5,124 nt of DNA from Schwartzia sp. (in: firmicutes) (lineage in GTDB: Bacteria; Bacillota; Negativicutes; Selenomonadales; Selenomonadaceae), in contig JAILNL010000100.1 in the NCBI GenBank assembly GCA_024691625.1, positions 1 through 5,124 on the forward strand, read 5' to 3'. Positions 1-5,107 of this stretch are shown one piece after another. Positions within the stretch are counted from its first letter, which is position 1. Every line of letters begins with the position of its first letter. The translations under genes and the position numbers were made by a program. The notes below the pieces were generated by a model that was not told the DNA's origin, made no database searches, and saw only the letters and a list, made by a program, of their open reading frames with translations.

Positions 1-621
1 GGCGTTGGCGGCATCCTCGCAGTAGAGATTTTCTTTGTCCTCCGCAACAATACGGAAATTTTCCATTGCCTTTTGGAAGTCCGACGGGAAAACGCGGCCG
101 CCGCCGTAGAGCAGTCCGATGAAAAAGTGTGCGGCAGGGCAGCCTTTATCAACGGCGGTGTTGAACCACGAAAGAGCCGTGTCATAATCTGTCTGCGGAC
201 CGCCGAGATACGCCTCGGAATAAATGCGCCCAAGCATGAGAGCGCCCTCGCCGAAGCCGTCCTCAACGGCCTTTTTATAAAATTCCGCAGCCTTTAAGGG
301 TTCATGCTTTTCATAGAGGAAAAGACGTCCAAGGTCCATCCATGCAGCCGCCTGGGGCTCAATGTCCGTCTGCGTTGCCGCAACAAGACGCTCCGCGGCC
401 TCATCATAAAAGCCCTCCTGCATGGCTATCATGCCGAGAGCGTAGAGCGCGCCGCCGTGTTCCTTCTGCGCAGCGGCGAGAAAATATTCCCGCGCCTTGT
501 CATAGTCGGGCTCTATTTCTTGTCCGATAAAGTATTTCAGTCCGAGCTTGTAAAGCTCAGACGGGTCTTGTTCAGGAACATCCGGTTGTACGGTATTTTT
601 TATCCAATCGCTGATTCCCAT
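1..621 (-). CDS. Sel1/TPR-like repeat protein, 3' end beyond the window
   Basis: The 207 visible codons start at ATG 621 (MGISDWIKNTVQPDVPEQ...) and run off the left edge without a stop. A GGAGG (631-635) lies 9 nt upstream and fixes the start. After a short polar N-terminus, helical-pair repeats of about 35 residues follow from residue 22: around 22-57, 58-91, 92-127, 127-163 and 164 onward. They carry Sel1 hallmarks: LYALGMIAM, DYDKAREYFLAAA, LMLGRIYSEAYLGG, DYDTALSWFNTAVDKGCPAAHFFIGLLYGGG. Sel1 repeats are alpha-solenoid protein-protein interaction scaffolds; the partner here is unknown. No signal peptide or membrane segment is visible, so a cytoplasmic location is inferred. The gene follows the Ppx/GppA gene after a 17-nt gap and is probably co-transcribed with it. 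The family assignment is firm; the function is not. Confidence 0.88.
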   Translation of the reverse strand, partial: MGISDWIKNTVQPDVPEQDPSELYKLGLKYFIGQEIEPDYDKAREYFLAAAQKEHGGALYALGMIAMQEGFYDEAAERLVAATQTDIEPQAAAWMDLGRLFLYEKHEPLKAAEFYKKAVEDGFGEGALMLGRIYSEAYLGGPQTDYDTALSWFNTAVDKGCPAAHFFIGLLYGGGRVFPSDFQKAMENFRIVAEDKENLYCEDAANA

Positions 622-630
622 ATAATATAT

Positions 631-635
631 CCTCC
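631..635 (-). promoter_or_regulatory. Shine-Dalgarno site of the Sel1-like gene
   Basis: GGAGG on the minus strand lies 9 nt before ATG 621. It sits inside the 17-nt gap after the phosphatase stop codon, so the downstream gene of the pair has its own strong ribosome-binding site. Confidence 0.8.
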
Positions 636-638
636 GGT

Positions 639-1550
639 TTATTTAAGTTTTGGTATTATTTCACTGTATAAAAAGCCTTCACGCACTCCCGAATCGCTGT
701 AGATAGCCCGCTTTACCCCGAAATGCTCAAAAAGGGCCTCGGCAATCACAAGCCCCGGAAGGAGTGTGTGAATACGGTCGGGGTCCGCACGGAGAAGCAG
801 CAAAAGCTCCGCCTCGGGTATCTTTTCGCCTACGGCGAACCGTGAAAGAATCCCGGAAAGCTTTTCCGTGTCCATGGAGCAGGTCGGTTTCGCACAGGGG
901 AAGCAGGCGTTATAAACCGCGCGCGCTCCCTTAAAGGTGCCGCCGATACCGCATATTACAGGGACAGTTATGCCCTTCCAGTCCTCAAGGGAAAGCTCCT
1001 TCCGCGCAATGCGGCGCATGCTTTCAATCTCCGCGGGTGTGGGGAGAGTCGCCTCTACATTTCCTGTTCGGAGAGCCAGGGAGCCGATAGGGAGGCTCAC
1101 CTGCCGTTTGATTTCATGATTTTCGTATAAAACAAGCTCCGTGCTGCCGCCGCCTATGTCGATGAGAAGTCCGTCAGGCTCCTCCACGTCGTGCGTCGCG
1201 CCCACGAAGTCAAAAAGAGCTTCCTCGTCGCCGCTCAGCACGCGTATGGAAACACCTGACTCCCTTTCAATGCGGGAAACAGCCTCCGCGCTGTTTTTCG
1301 CGTTTCTCAGGGCGGCGGTGGTGAATGCCGCTATATTTTTTATGGAAAGGCGTTCAAGGGAAAGGCGGAAATCCGTGAGAACCTCAACGGCCTTTTCAAT
1401 TCCTTCGTCCTGCATTACGCCGTCCTTCACGTATGAAGCCAGTCCGACTATCTGCTTGCGCTTAAGAAGAAGCTCAGGCGCGCCGCTGCTTATCTCGTAT
1501 AGAGCCATGCGCACGGTGTTTGAACCTATGTCGATTACAGCCTGTATCAT
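639..1550 (-). CDS. ppx: Short-form Ppx/GppA-family phosphatase (exopolyphosphatase / pppGpp phosphohydrolase)
   Basis: This is a 303-aa ASKHA-fold enzyme. Family members release phosphate from polyphosphate or convert pppGpp to ppGpp, and sequence alone does not separate the two. Visible motifs: phosphate-1 loop AVIDIGSNTVRM (4-15), FTTAALRNAKNS (76-87), the SGDEEALF segment (106-113) whose E109/E110 match the family's catalytic glutamate, phosphate-2 loop LLIDIGGGSTELV (128-140), SLPIGSLAL (152-160), adenosine-type motif GIGGTFKGA (201-209), and C-terminal DRIHTLLPG...DSGVREGFLY (258-295). It has only the N-terminal catalytic module; the HD-like C-terminal half of the roughly 500-aa enterobacterial enzymes is absent, as in other short members. 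I chose ATG 1550 over TTG 1553 because AAGGAG (1559-1564) is 8 nt from the ATG and only 5 nt from the TTG. It is the first gene of an operon with the Sel1-like gene. The symbol ppx is a family label; gppA is equally possible. Confidence 0.95.
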   Translation of the reverse strand: MIQAVIDIGSNTVRMALYEISSGAPELLLKRKQIVGLASYVKDGVMQDEGIEKAVEVLTDFRLSLERLSIKNIAAFTTAALRNAKNSAEAVSRIERESGVSIRVLSGDEEALFDFVGATHDVEEPDGLLIDIGGGSTELVLYENHEIKRQVSLPIGSLALRTGNVEATLPTPAEIESMRRIARKELSLEDWKGITVPVICGIGGTFKGARAVYNACFPCAKPTCSMDTEKLSGILSRFAVGEKIPEAELLLLLRADPDRIHTLLPGLVIAEALFEHFGVKRAIYSDSGVREGFLYSEIIPKLK

Positions 1551-1558
1551 CAAGAAGA

Positions 1559-1564
1559 CTCCTT
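1559..1564 (-). promoter_or_regulatory. Shine-Dalgarno site deciding the phosphatase start
   Basis: AAGGAG on the minus strand is 8 nt from ATG 1550 and 5 nt from the in-frame TTG 1553. The spacing favours the ATG, giving MIQAVIDIGSN, which also fits the short N-terminus usual before the first phosphate loop. Confidence 0.75.
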
Positions 1565-1633
1565 TTCTTTTTTGTGTACCGCAGTTATTTTTAATGCGGC
1601 GGGGCCTGCCTAAAGATACACGCAGGTTATGTA

Positions 1634-1639
1634 ATTATC
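1634..1639 (-). promoter_or_regulatory. Weak candidate -10 box for the phosphatase-Sel1 operon
   Basis: GATAAT on the minus strand (5 of 6 to TATAAT) lies about 85 nt upstream of the phosphatase start. No convincing -35 box sits 16-18 nt further upstream. A second AT-rich hexamer, TATGAT, is at 1642-1647. A promoter must lie in this divergent region or just inside it, but its exact position is not settled by the sequence. Confidence 0.3.
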
Positions 1640-1661
1640 CTATCATATTTTGCCGATTTTG

Positions 1662-1690
1662 TTGCGAAAAATCATAAAAAGAAATATAGT
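1662..1690 (+). promoter_or_regulatory. Sigma-A-type promoter for the C39-like gene
   Basis: A -35 box TTGCGA (1662-1667) is followed after exactly 17 nt by a -10 box TATAGT (1685-1690, 5 of 6). This predicts transcription starting near 1697 and a leader of about 38 nt before ATG 1735. The spacer is very A-rich. Confidence 0.6.
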
Positions 1691-1720
1691 TGAAGCAGAT
1701 GATACAGTAAGATTTGCTTA

Positions 1721-1727
1721 AAGGAAG
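1721..1727 (+). promoter_or_regulatory. Shine-Dalgarno site deciding the C39-like start
   Basis: AAGGAAG at 1721-1727 is well spaced from ATG 1735. It lies downstream of the alternative TTG at 1714, so the longer reading (seven extra residues) would have no ribosome-binding site of its own. Confidence 0.7.
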
Positions 1728-1734
1728 ATGCTTT

Positions 1735-2343
1735 ATGATAAAAAAAGAGCTGCCGTATTTTGCCGTTGGAGAGAACGATTACGGCGGAGCGCAGGGCTGG
1801 TTTACGGACCGCTGGATGAAAATAGGAGGCTGCGCGGCGGTGACAGCCTGCGACTCAAGCATTTATTTTGACATATACAGGGGCACGCGCCTTTATCCGA
1901 AGGACGTGAAGAACATCACCCGCGAGGACTATCTGGAGTTCGGTATGGAAATGAAGCCCTATCTGAAGCCGAGGTTCACGGGCATAGACACGCTGGATAT
2001 TTACATGGACGGGGTCAATGAATTTTTGGCTCAGAGGGGAGAAAGCAGTATCTCCATGGCGCCCTTTGACGGAGAGGCGGCCTACGAAGACGCGAGAGAA
2101 GCCGTAAAAAGGCAGATAGACGGGGGCTTTCCCATACCGACGCTCACCCTGCGCCACAGTGCCCCGGCCATGGCGGACTATGTGTGGCACTGGTATCTCA
2201 TAACAGGCTATTGGTTCGAGCAGGGCATGGAGCTTGTAAAGGTCGTCACCTACGGCACATGGCGCTGGCTGGCATTTGATATGCTTTGGAATACGGGCTA
2301 CAGCCGCAAGGGCGGATTAGTGTTGTTTGGGGAAAATCATTGA
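1735..2343 (+). CDS. Uncharacterised protein with a probable papain/C39-like cysteine peptidase fold
   Basis: This is a 202-aa soluble protein with no signal peptide or membrane segment visible. I do not recognise a named family. The pattern resembles C39-like/papain-fold domains: an early Gln (Q20), then IGGCAAVTACDSS with a candidate nucleophile C33, a long middle region, an IDGGFPIPTLTLRH stretch (128-141), then YVWHWYLITGYW (149-160) with a candidate catalytic H152 before a hydrophobic beta strand, and finally VVTYGTWRWLAFDMLW (170-185), where such folds often place the third active-site residue and a closing aromatic strand. Peptidase activity is inferred; the fold could also serve a non-proteolytic role. 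ATG 1735 is preferred over the in-frame TTG 1714 because AAGGA (1721-1725) lies 9 nt before the ATG. The gene is monocistronic, divergent from the phosphatase operon, and has no intrinsic terminator before the toxin promoter at its stop codon. Confidence 0.85.
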   Translation: MIKKELPYFAVGENDYGGAQGWFTDRWMKIGGCAAVTACDSSIYFDIYRGTRLYPKDVKNITREDYLEFGMEMKPYLKPRFTGIDTLDIYMDGVNEFLAQRGESSISMAPFDGEAAYEDAREAVKRQIDGGFPIPTLTLRHSAPAMADYVWHWYLITGYWFEQGMELVKVVTYGTWRWLAFDMLWNTGYSRKGGLVLFGENH

Positions 2344-2368
2344 TAATAGAGCATACGTTTGTTATAAT
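2340..2368 (+). promoter_or_regulatory. Strong extended -10 promoter of the small toxin mRNA
   Basis: A -35 box TTGATA (2340-2345, 5 of 6), a 17-nt spacer and a perfect TATAAT (2363-2368) preceded by TGT (extended -10). The predicted transcription start is about 2374-2376. The -35 hexamer overlaps the TGA stop of the C39-like gene (2341-2343). This is the best consensus promoter in the window, and it drives only a 20-codon frame. Confidence 0.85.
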
Positions 2369-2393
2369 GCAGTAGGTGCCGTTTGGCGGTTTT

Positions 2394-2413
2394 TCACCTT
2401 CGCAAGGGGGTGA
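2394..2413 (+). promoter_or_regulatory. Hairpin sequestering the toxin ribosome-binding site
   Basis: TCACC (2394-2398) can pair with GGTGA (2409-2413), enclosing the Shine-Dalgarno sequence AAGGGGGTGA (2404-2413), which stands 5 nt from ATG 2419. The anti-SD arm can alternatively pair through CACC (2395-2398) with GGTG at the very 5' end of the RNA (2375-2378). That suggests a switch between occluded and exposed SD. SD occlusion is a known feature of type I toxin mRNAs; its operation here is inferred from base pairing only. Confidence 0.6.
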
Positions 2414-2418
2414 TGCCT

Positions 2419-2481
2419 ATGGAGAATAGCGTAGCAGTTTTGCTGCTTGTCCTTTTAATCCTGGTTCAGGCAAAAAAATAA
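2419..2481 (+). CDS. Small hydrophobic peptide, putative type I toxin
   Basis: The 20-codon frame reads MENSVAVLLLVLLILVQAKK. A short polar N-terminus leads into one uninterrupted hydrophobic segment (V5-V16, just long enough for a short transmembrane helix) and a basic QAKK end. Such peptides typically insert in the cytoplasmic membrane in the TxpA/BsrG/Fst and holin-like toxin groups. Support for it being a real gene is mainly contextual: a near-perfect SD (AAGGGGGTGA, 5 nt from the ATG), a consensus extended -10 promoter 50 nt upstream, a dedicated terminator downstream, and an opposing promoter making an RNA antisense to its 3' end. It is shorter than the roughly 30-60 residues usual for characterised toxins of this kind, so it may be a minimal or degraded member. 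No close named relative is recognised; toxicity is inferred. Confidence 0.7.
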   Translation: MENSVAVLLLVLLILVQAKK

Positions 2482-2513
2482 ACCGCCCCTAGCTACCAAC
2501 TTAGGCGGTTTAT
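2478..2513 (-). terminator. Intrinsic terminator of the antisense RNA
   Basis: A 10-bp perfect stem (2478-2487 with 2504-2513, core AAACCGCC/GGCGGTTT) is followed on the minus strand by a T run copied from the A tract at 2472-2477. On the plus strand the stem is followed only by TTTATAGAAAG, so it should terminate the minus transcript efficiently and the toxin mRNA poorly. The stem begins inside the toxin's last codons, at the stop. Confidence 0.8.
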
Positions 2514-2534
2514 AGAAAGAATTATAAATCTCTG

Positions 2535-2563
2535 AAAGGTGGACCGCTAGGCGGTGCCTTTTT
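2535..2563 (+). terminator. Intrinsic terminator of the toxin mRNA
   Basis: The stem is AAAGG (2535-2539)/CCTTT (2557-2561) plus ACCGC (2543-2547)/GCGGT (2551-2555), with a TGG/G internal loop and a TAG loop, ending in five T residues (2559-2563). It would end the toxin mRNA at about 2563, giving a transcript of roughly 190 nt. The same sequence forms the 5' hairpin of the antisense RNA. Confidence 0.65.
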
Positions 2564-2571
2564 CTATTTAC

Positions 2572-2599
2572 AGTATAGCATTTATTTGGATTTTGACAA
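2572..2599 (-). promoter_or_regulatory. Promoter of the antisense RNA
   Basis: On the minus strand: TTGTCA (2599-2594, 5 of 6), a 16-nt spacer, then TATACT (2577-2572, 5 of 6) preceded by TGC, an extended -10. The start is predicted near 2565. It is as strong by eye as the opposing toxin promoter, as expected for an antitoxin RNA that must be in excess. Confidence 0.8.
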
Positions 2600-2619
2600 G
2601 CGATTGATAAAACGGGCAT

Positions 2620-2664
2620 AAAAAAGGGGATTACCGCAAAATTCTGCGGCAACCCCTTTTTTTT
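2620..2664 (-). terminator. Bidirectional intrinsic terminator downstream of gyrA
   Basis: A long hairpin: AAAAAAGGGG (2620-2629) pairs with CCCCTTTTTT (2653-2662), and TTACCGCA (2631-2638) pairs with TGCGGCAA (2645-2652) with one G-U pair, a single bulged A2630 and a 6-nt loop. It ends in T6 in the gyrA direction and T10 in the opposite direction. The plus-strand T run reaches into the gyrA stop codon. It should prevent gyrA transcripts from running into the antisense RNA, and plus-strand readthrough from running into gyrA. Confidence 0.9.
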
Positions 2665-5094
2665 TTATTCGGATTTCTGGTCCATTACAGCGAGGGAAGC
2701 AACCCTGTCGCCGTTTTCTGTTTTAATGAGCGTAACACCCTGGGTGTTGCGGCTGATTACGGAGATTTCATCGATATTCGTACGGATTACGATGCCCTCC
2801 TGTGTTATCAGCATGAGCTCCTGGTTCGGTCTGACGACCTTGAGGCCTACAACGGCACCGGTCTTTTCCGTGACCTTCATGTTGATGACACCCTTGCCGC
2901 CGCGCTGCTGCACGCGGTACTCGGTGGCTGCCGTGCGTTTGCCGTAGCCCTCCTCGGTGACTGTCAGGACTTCGCTGTCCTCTTTGACAGTATCCATGCC
3001 TACGACCTCGTCCATATCCTTCAGGCGGATACCGTGTACGCCGCGTGCCTGACGGCCCATTGGGCGTACGTCGTCCTCCTCGAACATGATTGCGAGACCG
3101 TCGCGGGTTCCGAGGATAATGCGGCGCTCGCCGTCGGTGAAGCGTACACCGATAAGCTCGTCGTCCTCATCCAGCGTGAGAGCGATAAGACCGCCCTTGC
3201 GCGCCGTGTCGTATTCCTTGAGACCCGTCTTCTTGACGATACCCTTCTTGGTCGCCATAAAGAGGAAACGGTCCTCTCTGTACTCGCGGATAGGAATGAC
3301 GGCCGTGATAGTTTCTCCGTTTGCAAGGGGCAGGAGATTTACTATAGCCGTGCCCTTGGCCTGACGCGTTGCCTCCGGAATATCGTAGCCCTTCAGACGG
3401 TACACAAGACCGCGGTTGGTGAAGAACAGGATAGTATGGTGCGTCGTCGTGATGAGCAGGTGCTCGACGAAATCCGTCTCCTTCGTGCCCATGCCTGTTA
3501 CGCCGCGTCCGCCGCGTTTCTGGTTGCGGTAGGTGGTGAGCGGTATGCGTTTTACATAGCCGCCGTGGGTGACGGTGAGGACAACATCTTCTTCAGCAAT
3601 GAGGTCCTCGATATCCATATCCGCGCCGGAAAGCGTGATGCGCGTGCGGCGGTCGTCGCCGTACTGCTCCTTGACCTTCGTGAGCTCGTCTTTGATGATG
3701 CCGAAGATTTTCTTTTCATCTGCGAGAACACCCTGCAAGTAATCGATAGTCTTCAAGATTTCCTGATATTCTTCCTCAATCTTCTCACGCTCGAGTCCTG
3801 TGAGGCGCTGGAGACGGAGGTCGAGGATAGCCTGAGCCTGCTTCTCTGTGAGACCGAAGCCGTCCATGAGAGCCTGACGTGCAATATCTGCCGTGCGGCT
3901 TTCACGGATTGTTGTAATAACAGCGTCGAGATGGTCGAGCGCGATAGTCAGGCCCTGTAAAATATGAGCGCGGGCCTGTGCCTTGTTCAGCTCGTATTTC
4001 GTTCTGCGTGTGATGACGTCCTTCTGATGCTCGACGTAGTAGTGGAGCACCTGCTTGAGGTTGAGGACGCGCGGGCTGCCGTCCACCAGCGCAAGCATGA
4101 TGACACCGAAGCTGTCCTGCAGCTGGGTGTGCTTGTAGAGCTGGTTCAGAAGAACATTTGCATTGGCGTCGCGGCGAAGCTCCATTACAATGCTCATGCC
4201 GTTGCGGTCGGATTCATCACGGAGAGCCGTGATGCCTTCAATCTGCTTGTCGCGGACGAGCTCGGCGATCTTTTCCACGAGACGCGCCTTGTTGACCTGA
4301 TACGGAAGCTCTGTAACGATAATGCGCTGCTTGCCGTTGGACATGGTCTCTATGTGAGCCTCGGCACGCATTGTGATGACGCCGCGTCCCGTGCGGTAAG
4401 CGCTCTTTATGCCGTCAAGACCGAGAATCTGGCCCGCCGTCGGGAAATCCGGTCCCTTGATGACGGTCATGAGCTCGTCGACAGTCGTCTCAGGATTGTC
4501 GATAAGCATGAGAACGCCGGCGATAACCTCACGCATGTTGTGCGGAGGAATGTTCGTTGCCATGCCGACAGCGATACCCGAAGACCCGTTTACGAGAAGC
4601 TGCGGGAACTTAGCCGGAAGAACGGAAGGCTCCTTCAAGGATTCATCATAGTTCGGCGTGAAATCTACTGTGTCCTTGTCGATATCCTGAAGCATAAGCT
4701 CAGCGATTTTCGACATGCGGACCTCTGTGTATCGCATAGCAGCCGCCGGGTCGCCGTCCACGGAGCCGAAGTTTCCGTGACCGTCAGCCAGCGGATAGCG
4801 GATAGAGAAATCCTGGGCCATACGCACGATAGCGTCGTAGACCGAGCTGTCACCGTGCGGATGATATTTACCGAGAACTTCACCGACGATACGAGCCGAT
4901 TTTTTGTACGGCTTGTTCGAGCCCATGCCCGCTTCCTGCATAGCGTACAGGATGCGGCGGTGTACCGGTTTGAGACCGTCGCGTACGTCAGGAAGAGCGC
5001 GCGCAACGATAACGCTCATTGCGTAATCGATGTACGAGGTCGACATGACATCAGCGAGGTTTACCGGTAAAACTTTATCCTTGCCAAAATCCAA
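2665..5094 (-). CDS. gyrA: DNA gyrase subunit A
   Basis: This 809-aa subunit breaks and rejoins DNA in the A2B2 gyrase that introduces negative supercoils. From TTG 5094 the numbering matches E. coli: catalytic Y122 in [10 protein letters not shown]; the quinolone region [17 protein letters not shown] (78-94) with S83 and D87, both wild-type-like. N-terminal winged helix/tower and coiled coil fill residues 8 to about 490; [19 protein letters not shown] (417-435) is typical of the coiled-coil end. The C-terminal beta-pinwheel follows, with the canonical GyrA box QKRGGRG (525-531) and a second box-like QQRGGKG (729-735). The box and length separate it from ParC. Start choice: AGGGGTGAG (5107-5099) acts as SD, with GGTGA ending 5 nt before TTG 5094. 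GTG 5103 (three residues longer) has no SD of its own, and an upstream start outside the window cannot be excluded. The C-terminal tail is short. Confidence 0.97.
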   Translation of the reverse strand: MDFGKDKVLPVNLADVMSTSYIDYAMSVIVARALPDVRDGLKPVHRRILYAMQEAGMGSNKPYKKSARIVGEVLGKYHPHGDSSVYDAIVRMAQDFSIRYPLADGHGNFGSVDGDPAAAMRYTEVRMSKIAELMLQDIDKDTVDFTPNYDESLKEPSVLPAKFPQLLVNGSSGIAVGMATNIPPHNMREVIAGVLMLIDNPETTVDELMTVIKGPDFPTAGQILGLDGIKSAYRTGRGVITMRAEAHIETMSNGKQRIIVTELPYQVNKARLVEKIAELVRDKQIEGITALRDESDRNGMSIVMELRRDANANVLLNQLYKHTQLQDSFGVIMLALVDGSPRVLNLKQVLHYYVEHQKDVITRRTKYELNKAQARAHILQGLTIALDHLDAVITTIRESRTADIARQALMDGFGLTEKQAQAILDLRLQRLTGLEREKIEEEYQEILKTIDYLQGVLADEKKIFGIIKDELTKVKEQYGDDRRTRITLSGADMDIEDLIAEEDVVLTVTHGGYVKRIPLTTYRNQKRGGRGVTGMGTKETDFVEHLLITTTHHTILFFTNRGLVYRLKGYDIPEATRQAKGTAIVNLLPLANGETITAVIPIREYREDRFLFMATKKGIVKKTGLKEYDTARKGGLIALTLDEDDELIGVRFTDGERRIILGTRDGLAIMFEEDDVRPMGRQARGVHGIRLKDMDEVVGMDTVKEDSEVLTVTEEGYGKRTAATEYRVQQRGGKGVINMKVTEKTGAVVGLKVVRPNQELMLITQEGIVIRTNIDEISVISRNTQGVTLIKTENGDRVASLAVMDQKSE

Positions 5095-5098
5095 AAAA

Positions 5099-5107
5099 CT
5101 CACCCCT
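5099..5107 (-). promoter_or_regulatory. gyrA: Shine-Dalgarno site supporting the gyrA TTG start
   Basis: AGGGGTGAG on the minus strand gives seven contiguous pairs (one G-U) with the 16S 3' end through GGGGTGA. The distance from GGTGA to TTG 5094 is 5 nt, the same as from GGTGA to the ATG in the small toxin gene of this window. The GTG at 5103 lies inside this SD, so it is unlikely to be the start. Confidence 0.6.

Larger units (their letters stand above)
2472..2565 (-). ncRNA. Antisense RNA, putative type I antitoxin
   Basis: The predicted RNA of about 94 nt runs from the minus-strand promoter at 2572-2599 to the T run ending near 2472. It is fully complementary to the toxin mRNA from the terminal lysine codons and stop through its terminator, so duplexes would form at the 3' end as in RatA/txpA and SR4/bsrG. 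Its 5' part contains GGCACC (from 2553-2558), which also complements GGUGCC at the 5' end of the toxin mRNA (2375-2380). Its AAACCGCC complements GGCGGUUU in the mRNA leader (2385-2392). It could therefore touch both ends of its target, as direct repeats do in Fst/RNAII. No reading frame with a ribosome-binding site is visible within it. The exact ends are predictions. Confidence 0.72.

Noticed and set aside
304..702. Plus-strand frames (73-297, 304-702, 342-530) opposite the Sel1-like gene
   Set aside because: The minus-strand frame gives clear Sel1 repeats and a GGAGG site; the plus frames show no recognisable domain or SD.
1141..1677. 178-codon plus-strand frame opposite the phosphatase gene
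   Set aside because: It is Ser/Arg-rich and low in complexity, a complement of the well-supported Ppx/GppA gene, with no translation signals.
1855..2190. 111-codon minus-strand frame opposite the C39-like gene
   Set aside because: It is a shadow of the plus-strand gene, which has a promoter, an SD and coherent protein-like sequence; the minus frame has none of these.
2593..2622. Perfect TTGACA on the plus strand (2593-2598) followed after 18 nt by CATAAA
   Set aside because: The -10 match is poor and the transcript would enter the strong terminator at 2620-2664 at once. The hexamer is better explained by overlap with the minus-strand -35 box of the antisense RNA promoter.
2455..2652. 65-codon minus-strand frame covering the antisense RNA region
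   Set aside because: It spans the antisense promoter and both terminator hairpins, lacks an SD, and would start upstream of the predicted transcript start, so it is not a likely gene.
3034..3960. Long open frame on the plus strand (308 codons) inside gyrA
   Set aside because: It is antisense to gyrA throughout, has no plausible ribosome-binding site or promoter, and its composition follows from the codon bias of gyrA. The same applies to 3964-5070, 4409-4651, 3086-3364 and 2726-2947.
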